In this document: piece after piece, positions 1 through 7,357 of the stretch
Layout of the letters: each line of letters starts with the position of its first letter
Numbering within the stretch: the first letter of the stretch is position 1
Origin: Lachnospiraceae bacterium
GTDB taxonomy: Bacteria; Bacillota; Clostridia; Lachnospirales; Lachnospiraceae
Reading direction: 5' to 3'
Length of the DNA stretch: 36,171 nucleotides
Assembly: GCA_017449745.1 (NCBI GenBank)
Contig: JAFTFD010000177.1
Location: forward strand, 1 to 36,171
Notes under the pieces: model-generated
Seen by the model: only the letters and a program-made list of their open reading frames with translations
Databases searched by the model: none
Told to the model about the DNA's origin: nothing
Program-made: the position numbers and the translations under genes

Positions 1-127
1 AGTGCTTTGCCTCGGGCTTCCTTCAGACCTCACCTCACGATGACGCCCTTGCCTCCGGCTGCATCCTTCCCACTGCCGGGCGGATCAGGGACTTTCACCC
101 CTTAGAACGTGCGCCCGCCGGGCGCAC
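1..127 (-). mobile_element. Group II intron, 5' end (domain I), truncated by window edge
   Basis: Read on the minus strand from 127, the sequence begins GTGCGCCCGGCGGGCGCAC, the GUGYG 5' end of group II introns followed by the first hairpin. It continues with the conserved domain I pieces GGGGTGAAAGTCCC, GCAAGGGCGTC, CGTGAGGTGAGGTCTGAAGG and AAGCCCGAGGCAAA in the usual order. The intron-encoded reverse transcriptase and the catalytic 3' domains would lie left of base 1 and cannot be seen. The order of blocks resembles bacterial class C (IIC) introns, and the terminator-like hairpin immediately upstream of the 5' splice site fits the known target choice of that class. The class is an inference from memory of such sequences; the group II identity is more secure. 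Confidence 0.8.
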
Positions 128-132
128 AAGGA

Positions 133-160
133 TACAGGGCAGCGTTCACGCTGCCCTGTA
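133..160 (-). terminator. Perfect 12-bp hairpin at the intron target site
   Basis: Arms TACAGGGCAGCG (133-144) and CGCTGCCCTGTA (149-160) pair perfectly around a four-base loop. On the minus strand the stem is followed by TCCTT and then the first base of the group II intron at 127. It is probably an intrinsic terminator or terminator-like structure that served as the intron's insertion target. The gene it once terminated is not recognisable to the right. Confidence 0.5.
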
Positions 161-305
161 AAGCCGACTGTCTGAGCATCCGCGCATCAGTGCGGATGCG
201 AGTTTGAAGGCTGTGCCTGACTGAAAGGAACGAGGAATGTTAGCAGATCTTGCGCGAAGAAACCGCAGATCAGGCTGACACCTGCCACGGCTTGCCTCTA
301 AATAG
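161..305. other. Non-coding stretch with a small hairpin and a shared repeat block
   Basis: No convincing gene is seen between the intron and the carboxylesterase. There is an 8-bp inverted repeat, GCATCCGC at 176-183 and GCGGATGC at 192-199. The right part holds a block shared with the region after the glycerate kinase gene (listed separately at 249-286). Confidence 0.5.
249..286 (+). repeat. Dispersed 38-bp block, copy 1
   Basis: This block is colinear with 19032-19069, with about 34 of 38 bases identical; the exact shared cores are GCGAAGAAACCGCAG and GACACCTGCC. In both places it is followed after about 16-20 bases by AAAATG and a hairpin repeat, so the two elements appear to travel as one composite unit. 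Confidence 0.7.
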
Positions 306-343
306 AAAATGGGACAAAGGGGTCTGTCTGTCCCCCTGTCCCA
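306..343. repeat. Hairpin repeat, terminator-like, after the carboxylesterase gene
   Basis: TGGGACA (310-316) pairs with TGTCCCA (337-343), and an inner AGGGG/CCCC stem extends it. Read on the minus strand, the hairpin lies just after the carboxylesterase stop codon and is followed by TTTTCTATTT, so it can act as an intrinsic terminator. Bases 306-328 match 9992-10014 exactly (23 bases, opposite orientation), placing it in the dispersed hairpin family. Confidence 0.7.
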
Positions 344-350
344 CTTTGAC

Positions 351-1676
351 TCAATTAAACTCTATGACATCTCCCTCACCGGTGCAGGGTCTCCACTCCG
401 GGAGGCCTTCGCCGTTGGGGTCGCCGGTCCTAATGAAATTGCACCAGTAATCGATCATGCGCTCGCTGAGCTCGTAGTCGTGCTCTTCCCACGGTCTCCA
501 GCAGCGATCCAGTGTGCCGAACATGTACATGAGCTCAGAGGAGTGATAGGCTCCCCAGCCGTCGCCCGGAAGTTTGCGGGTGAAATAGTACACGTACGCC
601 GGTTTCCTGCCGAGCTCCGCCAGCTTTTTGCTGAAATCGATGCTGCCGGGGAGCAGGAAAGTCACCTTGTCATTCGTCCGGTTCTCTTCCTGAACGTCTA
701 TGTCATTTTCTGTGGCGCCGAGCATATAAGGAATGTCGTGGATCTTGCCCTGATCCATCAATTCATAATAACCGTCCTTTAACAGAATGCCGTCCACAAG
801 GGGGATCAGGAACAGGCCTTTAAAAATAGGGAAGACCTTCTCCATCCAGGGGCCCATGGCAGCGGCAATTTCTTCCGTGCTCATCGCGCGCAGCTGCTCC
901 AGGCTTGTGATCCCGTTCATCTCCGTAAACATTTCACCGAACTGTTCCTGCTGCGCCAGGGGCAGTTTGCGGTGCAGTCCCTGTCCGTAGGAGCCGCCGC
1001 TCTGAAGGATCGCTTTCGCTATTTTCCCGCGGGTAAGGTCAGAAGAGATCAGCGTCTGTGTGCTCATCGCGCCCGCGCTCTGGCCGAATACCGTGATATT
1101 TTCCGGATCGCCGCCCAGGCATTTTGCGTTCTCGTACAGCCACTCCAGCGCCGCGATCTGGTCCAGGCTTCCGTAGCTGCCGGAGGTCTTTCCACCGTTT
1201 TCCGCTGTCAGCCAGGGATGTGCGAAAAATCCGAAAATATTGCAGCGATACTCTACGCTGGCCAGAATAACGCCTCTCTTTGTATAGGCGGCGCCGTCAA
1301 ACTCGCTCTCCGTCGCGTATCCGCCCATGAAAGCGCCGCCGTGGATCCACATGGCAATCGGGCAGGAGGCATCCGGATCTTCCAGCGCGCTCTTCGGGAC
1401 CCAGATATTCAGATACAGACAGTCCTCACTCGGTACACGGTCAAAAGAAGGATCAGCGTAGAAATCCTTTCCCCACGGCGCTCCGTTATTTCCCTCCTGG
1501 AAAGCCTTCGGCGCATATTCCGTGGCATCAAGCACGCCTTCCCAGGCATCCGGCCTGACCGGTGCCTTAAAGCGCAGCTCTCCTACCGGCGGCTTCGCAT
1601 AAGGAACACGGCGGAACTCTACATACTCACCGTGATCGACACCTCTCATCTCTCCGTAAACAGTCCTTATGATCAT
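351..1676 (-). CDS. Type B carboxylesterase
   Basis: A serine hydrolase of the type B carboxylesterase / para-nitrobenzyl esterase family, 441 residues, cytoplasmic (no signal peptide seen). It hydrolyses carboxylic esters; the natural substrate cannot be read from sequence. Visible marks are the N-terminal EFRRVPYAKPP region, EDCLYLNIW at about 84-92, the oxyanion loop HGGAF (112-116), the nucleophile elbow GQSAG with Ser200, and the late AYHSSEL motif carrying the catalytic His378. The start chosen gives MIIRTVYG and is preceded by GAAAGGGGAGATA; an upstream ATG at 1703 would add nine residues but has no comparable site. At 441 residues it is somewhat shorter than the usual 480-500. It stands alone, ends against a hairpin repeat, and its A/T-rich upstream region probably holds its own promoter. 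Confidence 0.88.
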   Translation of the reverse strand: MIIRTVYGEMRGVDHGEYVEFRRVPYAKPPVGELRFKAPVRPDAWEGVLDATEYAPKAFQEGNNGAPWGKDFYADPSFDRVPSEDCLYLNIWVPKSALEDPDASCPIAMWIHGGAFMGGYATESEFDGAAYTKRGVILASVEYRCNIFGFFAHPWLTAENGGKTSGSYGSLDQIAALEWLYENAKCLGGDPENITVFGQSAGAMSTQTLISSDLTRGKIAKAILQSGGSYGQGLHRKLPLAQQEQFGEMFTEMNGITSLEQLRAMSTEEIAAAMGPWMEKVFPIFKGLFLIPLVDGILLKDGYYELMDQGKIHDIPYMLGATENDIDVQEENRTNDKVTFLLPGSIDFSKKLAELGRKPAYVYYFTRKLPGDGWGAYHSSELMYMFGTLDRCWRPWEEHDYELSERMIDYWCNFIRTGDPNGEGLPEWRPCTGEGDVIEFN

Positions 1677-1824
1677 TATCTCCCCTTTCTCCATAACAAA
1701 CATTTACCTGTTTCCTATACAGTTAAGAGCATTTCCATTTTATATATTTATAATACACATATGGTTCGAAAAAAAAAACAATGAAAATGACCTGTACTTG
1801 TTCAGAAATGAGCCTGTGAATCAG

Positions 1825-1868
1825 GGGTGAGTCAAGGGGACGCATCCAATGACTCACCCTTGACTCAG
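1825..1868. repeat. Hairpin repeat (GACTCA type) overlapping the sensor kinase stop
   Basis: GGGTGAGTCA (1825-1834) and TGACTCACCC (1850-1859) form a perfect 10-bp stem with the loop AGGGGACGCATCCAA. A further TTGACTCAG follows and contains the TGA stop of the sensor kinase gene (complement of 1865-1867). It shares its wording with the element at 19090-19141. Confidence 0.7.
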
Positions 1869-2920
1869 TCTTCCGGAATGCATAGCACAAAGGCTTTCGT
1901 GTATTCTCCGTACGGCTGCTGCAGCGTGAGTTCCCATCCGTGGAGTTCCGCTATTTTCTTTGAAATGGACAGGCCTAGGCCGCTGCCTTTGTCGCCTGTG
2001 CGGGATGCGTCTCCTTTTACAAACGGGTCAAAGAGTTTTACTGTGTCCCCTTCGATCGTCCTGCCCGTATCCGCTACGGCGATGTATTCCACGCCTGCAA
2101 GGCGCCTTCCGATCACAGCAATTTCTGTTCCCTGGGGGTTATGCCGGATCGCATTGGTGATCAGGTTCGTAAAGATCCGTCCGGCCTGCGCCCTGTCGGC
2201 CTGCACAGAGTAGGGTTCTTCCGGGATCATGATGTTGAATTCCATGCCGGCTTCCTCGGCGTCCGTGTACAGGGCCGCGGCCGTCTCGAGCGCCAGTTCA
2301 TTCATGTCGCAGCTGCCCAGCGTCAGCTTATAATTTGTACTCCCCAGCCTCGCAAAATCAAACAGGAGATTGATCAGCTCGCTGACCCGCTCCGATTTCC
2401 GCCGGATCGCGTCCAGATACTCCGCCTGCATGGCAGGATCTTCCACCATGTGATCGTTCAGCGCCCGGGCGTACCCGGTGATCGTCATGATCGGCGTACG
2501 GAGGTCGTGGGCAAAATCGGAGATCATCAGGTTCCGTTTTTCTTCATACGCGGCATGCTCCGCCTCTCTCTCCTTCTGGAGCAGCTCAAATTGCGCAGCC
2601 GCGATATTTGCGGCGATCACAACGCCGGCCAGATAAGGCAGCAGCAGTAATACCGCGCTGAGCAGCAGCAGCAAAAATGCGCCCGATCTCGTAAAGATCC
2701 CCATTACTGCGACCTGATTATCGCCAAAAACAAGGGTCCTCAGGATATCCAGAAAATCCCTTAATTCCAGCGTCCCATGAGTGGACTCAAAGCGGGCCAG
2801 AGATGCCGCGGCCGGCAGAAGGACCTCTCTTACAAGGATCGACAGAACGGACTCCGCCAGAAAGCAGAGTCCTGTGATGATCAGCAGCCTTTTTGCCAGA
2901 TCTTTTTTTATATGATCCAT
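1865..2920 (-). CDS. Sensor histidine kinase, VanS-like
   Basis: Membrane sensor kinase of 351 residues that should autophosphorylate and pass phosphate to the regulator encoded just upstream. Two membrane segments (about 12-30 and 82-107) enclose a short external loop. A coiled coil follows, then the dimerisation/phosphoacceptor domain with FAHDLRTP, His138. The ATPase domain shows the N box NLITNAIRHN (Asn256) and a clear G2 box GSGLGLS (312-318). The G1 box is degenerate: DTGRTI at 284-289, where DxGxGI is usual. The ribosome site AAAGGAATAGCAT precedes the ATG. It is the last gene of a DUF975-regulator-kinase unit. The small extracellular loop suggests that it senses membrane or cell-envelope conditions, but no ligand can be inferred. 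Confidence 0.88.
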   Translation of the reverse strand: MDHIKKDLAKRLLIITGLCFLAESVLSILVREVLLPAAASLARFESTHGTLELRDFLDILRTLVFGDNQVAVMGIFTRSGAFLLLLLSAVLLLLPYLAGVVIAANIAAAQFELLQKEREAEHAAYEEKRNLMISDFAHDLRTPIMTITGYARALNDHMVEDPAMQAEYLDAIRRKSERVSELINLLFDFARLGSTNYKLTLGSCDMNELALETAAALYTDAEEAGMEFNIMIPEEPYSVQADRAQAGRIFTNLITNAIRHNPQGTEIAVIGRRLAGVEYIAVADTGRTIEGDTVKLFDPFVKGDASRTGDKGSGLGLSISKKIAELHGWELTLQQPYGEYTKAFVLCIPED

Positions 2921-2958
2921 ATGCTATTCCTTTATTACATTTCTTTGACAGTGACTGC

Positions 2959-3038
2959 GTTTTCTGATCTGCTCTGTAAGTTACCGCCTGGCGCCTGTGT
3001 TTTCTGATCTATCCCGTAAGTTAACGCCTGGCGCCTGC
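2959..3038 (-). repeat. 40-bp tandem duplication of the regulator gene's 3' end
   Basis: Two adjacent copies with an exact 40-base period (2959-2998 and 2999-3038) share TTTCTGATCT, CGTAAGTTA/TGTAAGTTA and CGCCTGGCGCCTG, with only a few differences. The right copy contains the last codons and stop of the response regulator; the left copy repeats the stop-codon neighbourhood inside the regulator-kinase gap. Confidence 0.75.
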
Positions 3039-3776
3039 CTCCAGCCGGTATCCGAGTCCCCGGATCGTCGTAATATATGCGGCAGGGTCCTCATCCAGTT
3101 TCGCGCGGAGCTTACTGATGCAGACCATGATATTATTATCCGCGACGATATATTCTTCTCCCCAGCCTCTTTCAAAGATCTGCTGCTTGGTGAAGACTTT
3201 TCCCGGATACTCCATAAACATTTCCATGATCCGGAATTCCACGGAGGAGAGATCGATCTGTTTTTCGCCCCTGTAGAGACAGCAGGCGTCCAGGTCCAGG
3301 ACCAGGTCGCGGTGTTTTATAAGCGAATGTTCCTTTTTCTGTTCCGGAGCGCCGGCCGGACCGCCGGAAGCTTTCGCCGCTTCGCTGCTGCCGGACTCCT
3401 GCGGCTGTTTTGCCGAATGCCACCGTCTTAAATTGGAGCGTACCCTGGCCACTGCCTCCAGCGGGTTAAAGGGCTTGACGATATAATCGTCTGCGCCGAG
3501 ATCGAGGCCCAGTATTTTCTCCGGATCCGTATCCCTGGCGGAAATTATGATGACCGGAATATCACTCGTTTTCCGCAGCTGCTGCAGGACGTGGAAGCCG
3601 TCCACCTCCGGCATCATAATATCCAGCAGACAGAGAGTGATCTCCCTGTCTGCCAGCTTTTCCAATGTCTCTTTTCCATCGGCAGCCTCTTCTACGATAT
3701 ATCCCTCTTTTTCCAGATAGAGTCTCAGAAGACTGCGGATCTCTTTTTCGTCATCAGCGATCAGTATTTTATCCAT
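3021..3776 (-). CDS. Response regulator, OmpR/PhoB (VanR-like) family
   Basis: Two-domain transcription regulator of 251 residues, partner of the kinase that follows it. The receiver domain (1-118) has the acidic pair in ADDE, the phosphoacceptor Asp52 in LLDIMMPEVDG, and Lys101 in VKPFNP. The C-terminal winged helix (about 153-248) has the family features FRIMEMF, VFTKQQIFERGW and the wing ITTIRGLGYRLE. Between the domains lies a longer than usual, low-complexity Ser/Ala/Gly/Gln linker (about 121-150). The ribosome site CAGGAAACG precedes the ATG. Only 22 bases separate it from the DUF975 gene upstream, so the two are probably cotranscribed. A direct-repeat motif at 4759-4777 may be its own binding site. 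Confidence 0.92.
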   Translation of the reverse strand: MDKILIADDEKEIRSLLRLYLEKEGYIVEEAADGKETLEKLADREITLCLLDIMMPEVDGFHVLQQLRKTSDIPVIIISARDTDPEKILGLDLGADDYIVKPFNPLEAVARVRSNLRRWHSAKQPQESGSSEAAKASGGPAGAPEQKKEHSLIKHRDLVLDLDACCLYRGEKQIDLSSVEFRIMEMFMEYPGKVFTKQQIFERGWGEEYIVADNNIMVCISKLRAKLDEDPAAYITTIRGLGYRLEAGARR

Positions 3777-3798
3777 ATTCGTTTCCTGCTGCCGTCGA

Positions 3799-4626
3799 TC
3801 AAAGCCTGCTCACCGTTCCGGCATCTGTATAAGCCAGTCTCTCATAAAGCGCCGCATTTGTCATATGACGATAGGGATTGACGTAGAACACGCTGAGGAT
3901 TCCGCCTGTGAACAGGCTCAGGATCTCCCAGCCGATGAAGGAAAGATCCAGGATGAAAGCATCCCATTTCTGTCCTTTCATCATAGCGCGGCTCTTTGCG
4001 AACACCTCTGACGTCGGCATTTCCGGATTCTCCGCAATGATATAAGGCATCATTCTGTATTCGTAAACCTTAATGATCCCGGGGATGATCAGCAGCATTG
4101 CCCAGAGGATCGTGTACAGTTCCTTGAAAAACATGGTCTTTACTGCCTTCAGATAGCCATGATCAAAACAATATACCAATTCTTTGAGCTCCGCCTTTAC
4201 ATTGAGGTTGCGCAGCATAAATCGCGCCGTTCCAACCTCCAGCGGGTTGATCAGGAATACGCTTACGCAGATCGCCATTCCCGCAAGAACTGTCAGGATC
4301 GTCAGGAAGATGATCACCAGCGCGATCGTGCCTCCGATCGAGGCTGCCGCCCTTCCTATCACGGTGTTTTCATTAAAGACCTTGTTCAGGGCTTCTTTGA
4401 CCTGCGGATCCGAAACGGCATCCTGCGGTCCGTGATAAGTGACTCCCTGCTCTGTCTCAACAGCTTCTGTCCCGTCATTTGAACCAAAACGGTATTGTGC
4501 GGTCAGGCCTCTGCCGTTTGCGCCGCCGATAATAAAGACGATGATCAGGCTCACCAGCACGGTCTTCCAGTAATTTGCAAGAAATGCTGCCTTGCCTTTC
4601 AGTTTCAGTTCTTTTCTGGTCCACAT
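3799..4626 (-). CDS. DUF975 family integral membrane protein
   Basis: 275-residue polytopic membrane protein that matches the DUF975 family of Bacillota: a short basic N-terminus (MWTRKELKLKGKAAF), a first helix at about 20-38, a polar loop, then two hydrophobic blocks. The second block ends in the family-typical LLIIPGIIKVYEYRMMPYIIAENP and a conserved QKWDAFILDLSFIGWEIL stretch. The molecular function of the family is not established. The strong ribosome site AAAGGAGG lies eight bases before the ATG. It is the first gene of the unit with the OmpR-type regulator and sensor kinase, which suggests that it is either a target or a membrane partner of that signalling pair. Confidence 0.85.
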   Translation of the reverse strand: MWTRKELKLKGKAAFLANYWKTVLVSLIIVFIIGGANGRGLTAQYRFGSNDGTEAVETEQGVTYHGPQDAVSDPQVKEALNKVFNENTVIGRAAASIGGTIALVIIFLTILTVLAGMAICVSVFLINPLEVGTARFMLRNLNVKAELKELVYCFDHGYLKAVKTMFFKELYTILWAMLLIIPGIIKVYEYRMMPYIIAENPEMPTSEVFAKSRAMMKGQKWDAFILDLSFIGWEILSLFTGGILSVFYVNPYRHMTNAALYERLAYTDAGTVSRL

Positions 4627-4758
4627 ATTATGATCCTCCTTTGAAGGTATGAATGAAACCTTTATCTGCAGAATACAGGACTAAAGCTTTTTCCTGTCCT
4701 GCTCTGTTCCTTTTGATAGACAAAGGATAACATCCGTTTCTTACCTGAGAACATAAAG

Positions 4759-4777
4759 AACCTTAACATAACCTTAA
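4759..4777 (-). promoter_or_regulatory. Direct repeat, candidate response-regulator operator
   Basis: On the minus strand TTAAGGTT occurs twice with an 11-base period (complements of 4770-4777 and 4759-4766). One helical turn between direct repeats is the usual layout of sites for OmpR/PhoB-type regulators. It lies about 135 bases upstream of the DUF975-regulator-kinase unit and overlaps the end of the thioesterase gene. Confidence 0.5.
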
Positions 4778-5307
4778 AACCCGATCTCTTTTCTGGATAT
4801 TCTGTTTTCTCTTCTCAGAAGCGCACCGTCCCATCTGGCTTCTTCAGATATTGTTTTGACATCAAGGCCGAAAGGAATAGGGATCGGCTTGCCATCCTCG
4901 GAAATTGCCACGTAGGTCAGGAAAGCGCGGTTGATCTCCCGGCGAAAGCCTTCTTTGTCTTCTATGTAGGAGTCCACTCTCACTTCGCAGGACGTCTTGC
5001 CGACATACGTCATTCTCCCGATCAGAACGACCTTGTCGTTCAGATAGGCTCCTCTTTTAAATGTCAGGTTGTCAATCGAAGCAGTCGTTATGTTCAGTCC
5101 TGAATGCCGCATGGCTACAACTCCGGCAACTTCATCGATCCAGGAGATCAGCTGGCCGCCGAAAAGCCTCCCTGTGGAATTGATATGCTCATAACGGATA
5201 AGATACACATTTTCCACTTCTGAAAAAGCTACATCCCGCTTTGGGCGGGGATCATTTCTGCCGTAATCTGAACCCATGTTGCCCAGTCCGCTGTTTATGT
5301 CCTTCAT
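4774..5307 (-). CDS. Acyl-CoA thioesterase, hotdog fold (YciA/BACH type)
   Basis: Single hotdog-domain thioesterase of 177 residues, expected to hydrolyse acyl-CoA thioesters in the cytoplasm as a multimer. The core motif HINSTGRLFGGQLISWIDEV (41-60) carries the conserved Asn43, the Gly-rich turn and Asp58 of the YciA/BACH group; SCEVRVDSYIEDKEGF and AFLTYVAISEDGKP follow as in that family. The first 25 residues are not part of the fold and are rich in Gly, Asp and Arg. GAGGAG lies about ten bases before the ATG. It appears to be a single-gene unit with its own promoter at 5355-5383. The chain-length preference cannot be told from sequence. Confidence 0.85.
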   Translation of the reverse strand: MKDINSGLGNMGSDYGRNDPRPKRDVAFSEVENVYLIRYEHINSTGRLFGGQLISWIDEVAGVVAMRHSGLNITTASIDNLTFKRGAYLNDKVVLIGRMTYVGKTSCEVRVDSYIEDKEGFRREINRAFLTYVAISEDGKPIPIPFGLDVKTISEEARWDGALLRRENRISRKEIGF

Positions 5308-5354
5308 ATATAGTTATTCTCCTCATGAACAAGAGTATTTTGACTTAACTGATC

Positions 5355-5383
5355 ATTGAATGTGAACAGTTACATTCTGACAA
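5355..5383 (-). promoter_or_regulatory. Candidate promoter of the thioesterase gene
   Basis: On the minus strand TTGTCA (5383-5378) and TTCAAT (5360-5355) are separated by exactly 17 bases, and the start codon lies about 50 bases downstream. A perfect 12-base palindrome, CCTGTCGACAGG, lies just upstream at 5399-5410 and could be an operator or structural site. Confidence 0.45.
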
Positions 5384-5435
5384 AATAATAGCATATTGCC
5401 TGTCGACAGGGTATCCCGGGGGGTGAGTGGATGCG

Positions 5436-5462
5436 GGAGACAGGGGACGGTTCTCTGTCTCC
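5436..5462. repeat. Hairpin repeat after the ABC-F gene
   Basis: GGAGACAG (5436-5443) and CTGTCTCC (5455-5462) form an 8-bp stem around GGGACGGTTCT. This is another member of the dispersed hairpin family, with the same GGGGAC core and different stem arms. It lies 20 bases beyond the stop codon of the ABC-F gene. Confidence 0.6.
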
Positions 5463-5482
5463 TCTTGTCTCCCTCGACGCAC

Positions 5483-7033
5483 TTATAATTCTATCCTGCC
5501 CGGATCGCCGTATACTATTTTTTCTGTAAACCTGACATCATGATCTACGAGCAGCATGGTCGGCTTGTACTGCAGGATCAGCTTTTCTATCTGCATGCGG
5601 GAGAATACGTCAATATAGTTCATAGGTTCATCCCAGATATACAGGTGCGCCGGTGTGACAAGGCTTGCCGCTATGAGGATCTTCTTTTTCTGTCCTTCCG
5701 AAAAGTCTTCCATATTGCGGTCAAATTCCCGGCGGTCTACGTCGAGCTGGCGAAGGACGGAAAAATAAAGGCTCTCCTCCAGCCCCTCGCGGCGGCAGAA
5801 ATCCCTGATCGTACCTTTGAGGAAGGACGTGTCCTGGTTGATATAGGACAGGCGCAGTCCCGGTGCGGCATACAGCTCGCCTTCAAACAAAAGGCGGTCC
5901 GTTTTAACACGACGATCTGCCTCCTCCATACCTGCCGCAGCAAGAATCAGACGGATAAGGCTCGACTTGCCGCTTCCGTTTCGGCCGCAGATAAAGACCC
6001 TCTCTCCGCGCCGGATCTCAAAGGAAAGATTCTCACAAAGAGGCCGGGCAGAATTCGCATACCGCATAGACAGGTTCTTTGCCCGGATCAGCACCTCTTT
6101 ATGATAGAAAATCGGATTGAGCTTAAGGTCACGGATACTTTCGATATCCTTGAGCAGACCTTCTTTTTTTTCAATCTCCCGGTCGATCCTTTTTTCGTAG
6201 TTTTTCACCCGAGACTGCATCTTTTTGGTCTTGGCTCCGATATAAGCCCGGGTCGCTATATTTCTGTCATGCTCTTTAACCGGATCGTATCCGATCTTGG
6301 TCTGTTCGTTTTTGTCTGCCCAGCGGCTGCTTCTGTCAGCGGCGGTCCTGAGTTTGCTGATCTCCTTTTTGCGTTTTTCATTTTCCGCAGCCGCAAAGCT
6401 ATCCGATCGTTCTTTATTTTCCCACCAGCTGCTGAAATTGCCTGCTTCGATCGCAATGGAGCTCCTGTTTAAGACAAGCACATGGTCGATGACACCATCC
6501 AGAAGATCCCGGTCATGGGAGACCAGAATGAACCCTTTTTTGCCTGACAGGTATTTTTTCACTATGTTCCTGGCCTGCTGGTCAAGATGATTGGTAGGCT
6601 CATCGATCAGCAGGAATTCATTTTCCCCGGAAAACAGGACCGCCAGCATCAGCCTGGTCCTTTCGCCAAAGCTCAGCGTTTCAAAGGGTCTGTAAAGCAG
6701 CTCTTCCTTCATCTCCAGTAGCGACATCTGGATGAGTACCTGCCACAGTTCTGCGGAAGGCTTCCAGACCTCCATGAGCTGTGCCCCGGTCTGTCCGACT
6801 GTACTGCCGGTATTTTCATAGGGAAAATAGTCAAAGCTGCTGAATCCGGATATACTGCCGGTGTACTCATATTTTCCCATCAGGAGATTCAGCAGGGTCG
6901 TTTTTCCCTTTCCGTTGCGCCCGATCAGTCCCAGCTTCCAGTTTGAATCAATGGAAAATGAGACGTGATCGAAGACGACCTCCGGACTTCCTTCATAATA
7001 AAAAGTAAGATTTCTGATCTGTATCTGTGCCAT
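5483..7033 (-). CDS. ABC-F ribosomal protection protein, Lsa-like
   Basis: Soluble twin-ATPase of the ABC-F family, 516 residues, closest in appearance to the Lsa/CplR group that frees ribosomes from lincosamides, pleuromutilins and streptogramin A. ABC1 has Walker A GRNGKGKT (38-45), signature LSFGER (120-125) and LLIDEPTNHLD with Glu145. A charged interdomain linker (about 205-300) carries the antibiotic-resistance tip. ABC2 has Walker A GRNGSGKS (350-357), the degenerate signature SEGQ (445-448) and WDEP with Glu469. There are no membrane segments. The start chosen (MAQIQIRN) has GGAGGGATAT before it; an in-frame ATG at 7069 has no such site. A long leader with an intrinsic terminator suggests drug-induced attenuation. 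The resistance spectrum is inferred from the family. Confidence 0.88.
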   Translation of the reverse strand: MAQIQIRNLTFYYEGSPEVVFDHVSFSIDSNWKLGLIGRNGKGKTTLLNLLMGKYEYTGSISGFSSFDYFPYENTGSTVGQTGAQLMEVWKPSAELWQVLIQMSLLEMKEELLYRPFETLSFGERTRLMLAVLFSGENEFLLIDEPTNHLDQQARNIVKKYLSGKKGFILVSHDRDLLDGVIDHVLVLNRSSIAIEAGNFSSWWENKERSDSFAAAENEKRKKEISKLRTAADRSSRWADKNEQTKIGYDPVKEHDRNIATRAYIGAKTKKMQSRVKNYEKRIDREIEKKEGLLKDIESIRDLKLNPIFYHKEVLIRAKNLSMRYANSARPLCENLSFEIRRGERVFICGRNGSGKSSLIRLILAAAGMEEADRRVKTDRLLFEGELYAAPGLRLSYINQDTSFLKGTIRDFCRREGLEESLYFSVLRQLDVDRREFDRNMEDFSEGQKKKILIAASLVTPAHLYIWDEPMNYIDVFSRMQIEKLILQYKPTMLLVDHDVRFTEKIVYGDPGRIEL

Positions 7034-7045
7034 ATATCCCTCCGA

Positions 7046-7080
7046 AATAAAAAATCTGTATCCGCGCACGCAGATACAGA
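7046..7080 (-). terminator. Leader terminator (attenuator) of the ABC-F gene
   Basis: On the minus strand TCTGTATCTGC (7080-7070) and GCGGATACAGA (7065-7055) form an 11-bp stem with a four-base loop, followed by TTTTTTATTT. The structure ends one or two bases before the gene's own ribosome binding site, so it can only act as a regulated stop within the leader. Antibiotic-resistance ABC-F genes are commonly controlled by such ribosome-mediated attenuation. Confidence 0.75.
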
Positions 7081-7269
7081 CTCATACTCATCATTATTCC
7101 GGAACAGAAACAGTTTCATGTACACAGATACTGAGGGCATGATCCGACCAAAATGCGTGGATAACCCGGCTGCTCGCATTTCCGAAACCGCTTCCGGAAA
7201 ATAAAACAGCCACAGATACGGCCTCTCCGTTACTGGCCGGACCCTCTGTTCCTCTGCATTTTAGATCAG

Positions 7270-7284
7270 TTATCTGTTGTACAT
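7270..7284 (-). CDS. Four-codon leader peptide (MYNR)
   Basis: An ATG with an ideal AGGAG site six bases upstream opens a frame that stops after Met-Tyr-Asn-Arg. It lies near the start of the predicted leader transcript of the ABC-F gene. Its CAGATA (complement of 7271-7276) could pair with the TATCTG of the terminator's 5' arm (complement of 7071-7076), so a ribosome stalled here could in principle change the fold of the leader. A longer frame opening at 7303 lacks a ribosome site. Confidence 0.4.
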   Translation of the reverse strand: MYNR

Positions 7285-7327
7285 TCCCTTCTCCTGTATT
7301 CATTATTGACCCAGATTGGATGGGTAT

Positions 7328-7357
7328 ATTGTATAGGAATGGTTAATGGTACGTCAA
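7328..7357 (-). promoter_or_regulatory. Promoter of the ABC-F leader transcript
   Basis: On the minus strand TTGACG (7357-7352) is followed after 16 bases by TATACA (7335-7330), or after 18 by TACAAT (7333-7328). Transcription would begin near 7320, giving a leader of about 285 bases before the ABC-F start. Confidence 0.6.

Noticed and set aside
7094-7303. A 69-codon leader protein before the ABC-F gene
   Set aside because: Its start has no ribosome binding site, its composition is unremarkable and it overlaps the better-supported four-codon frame; it is probably chance.
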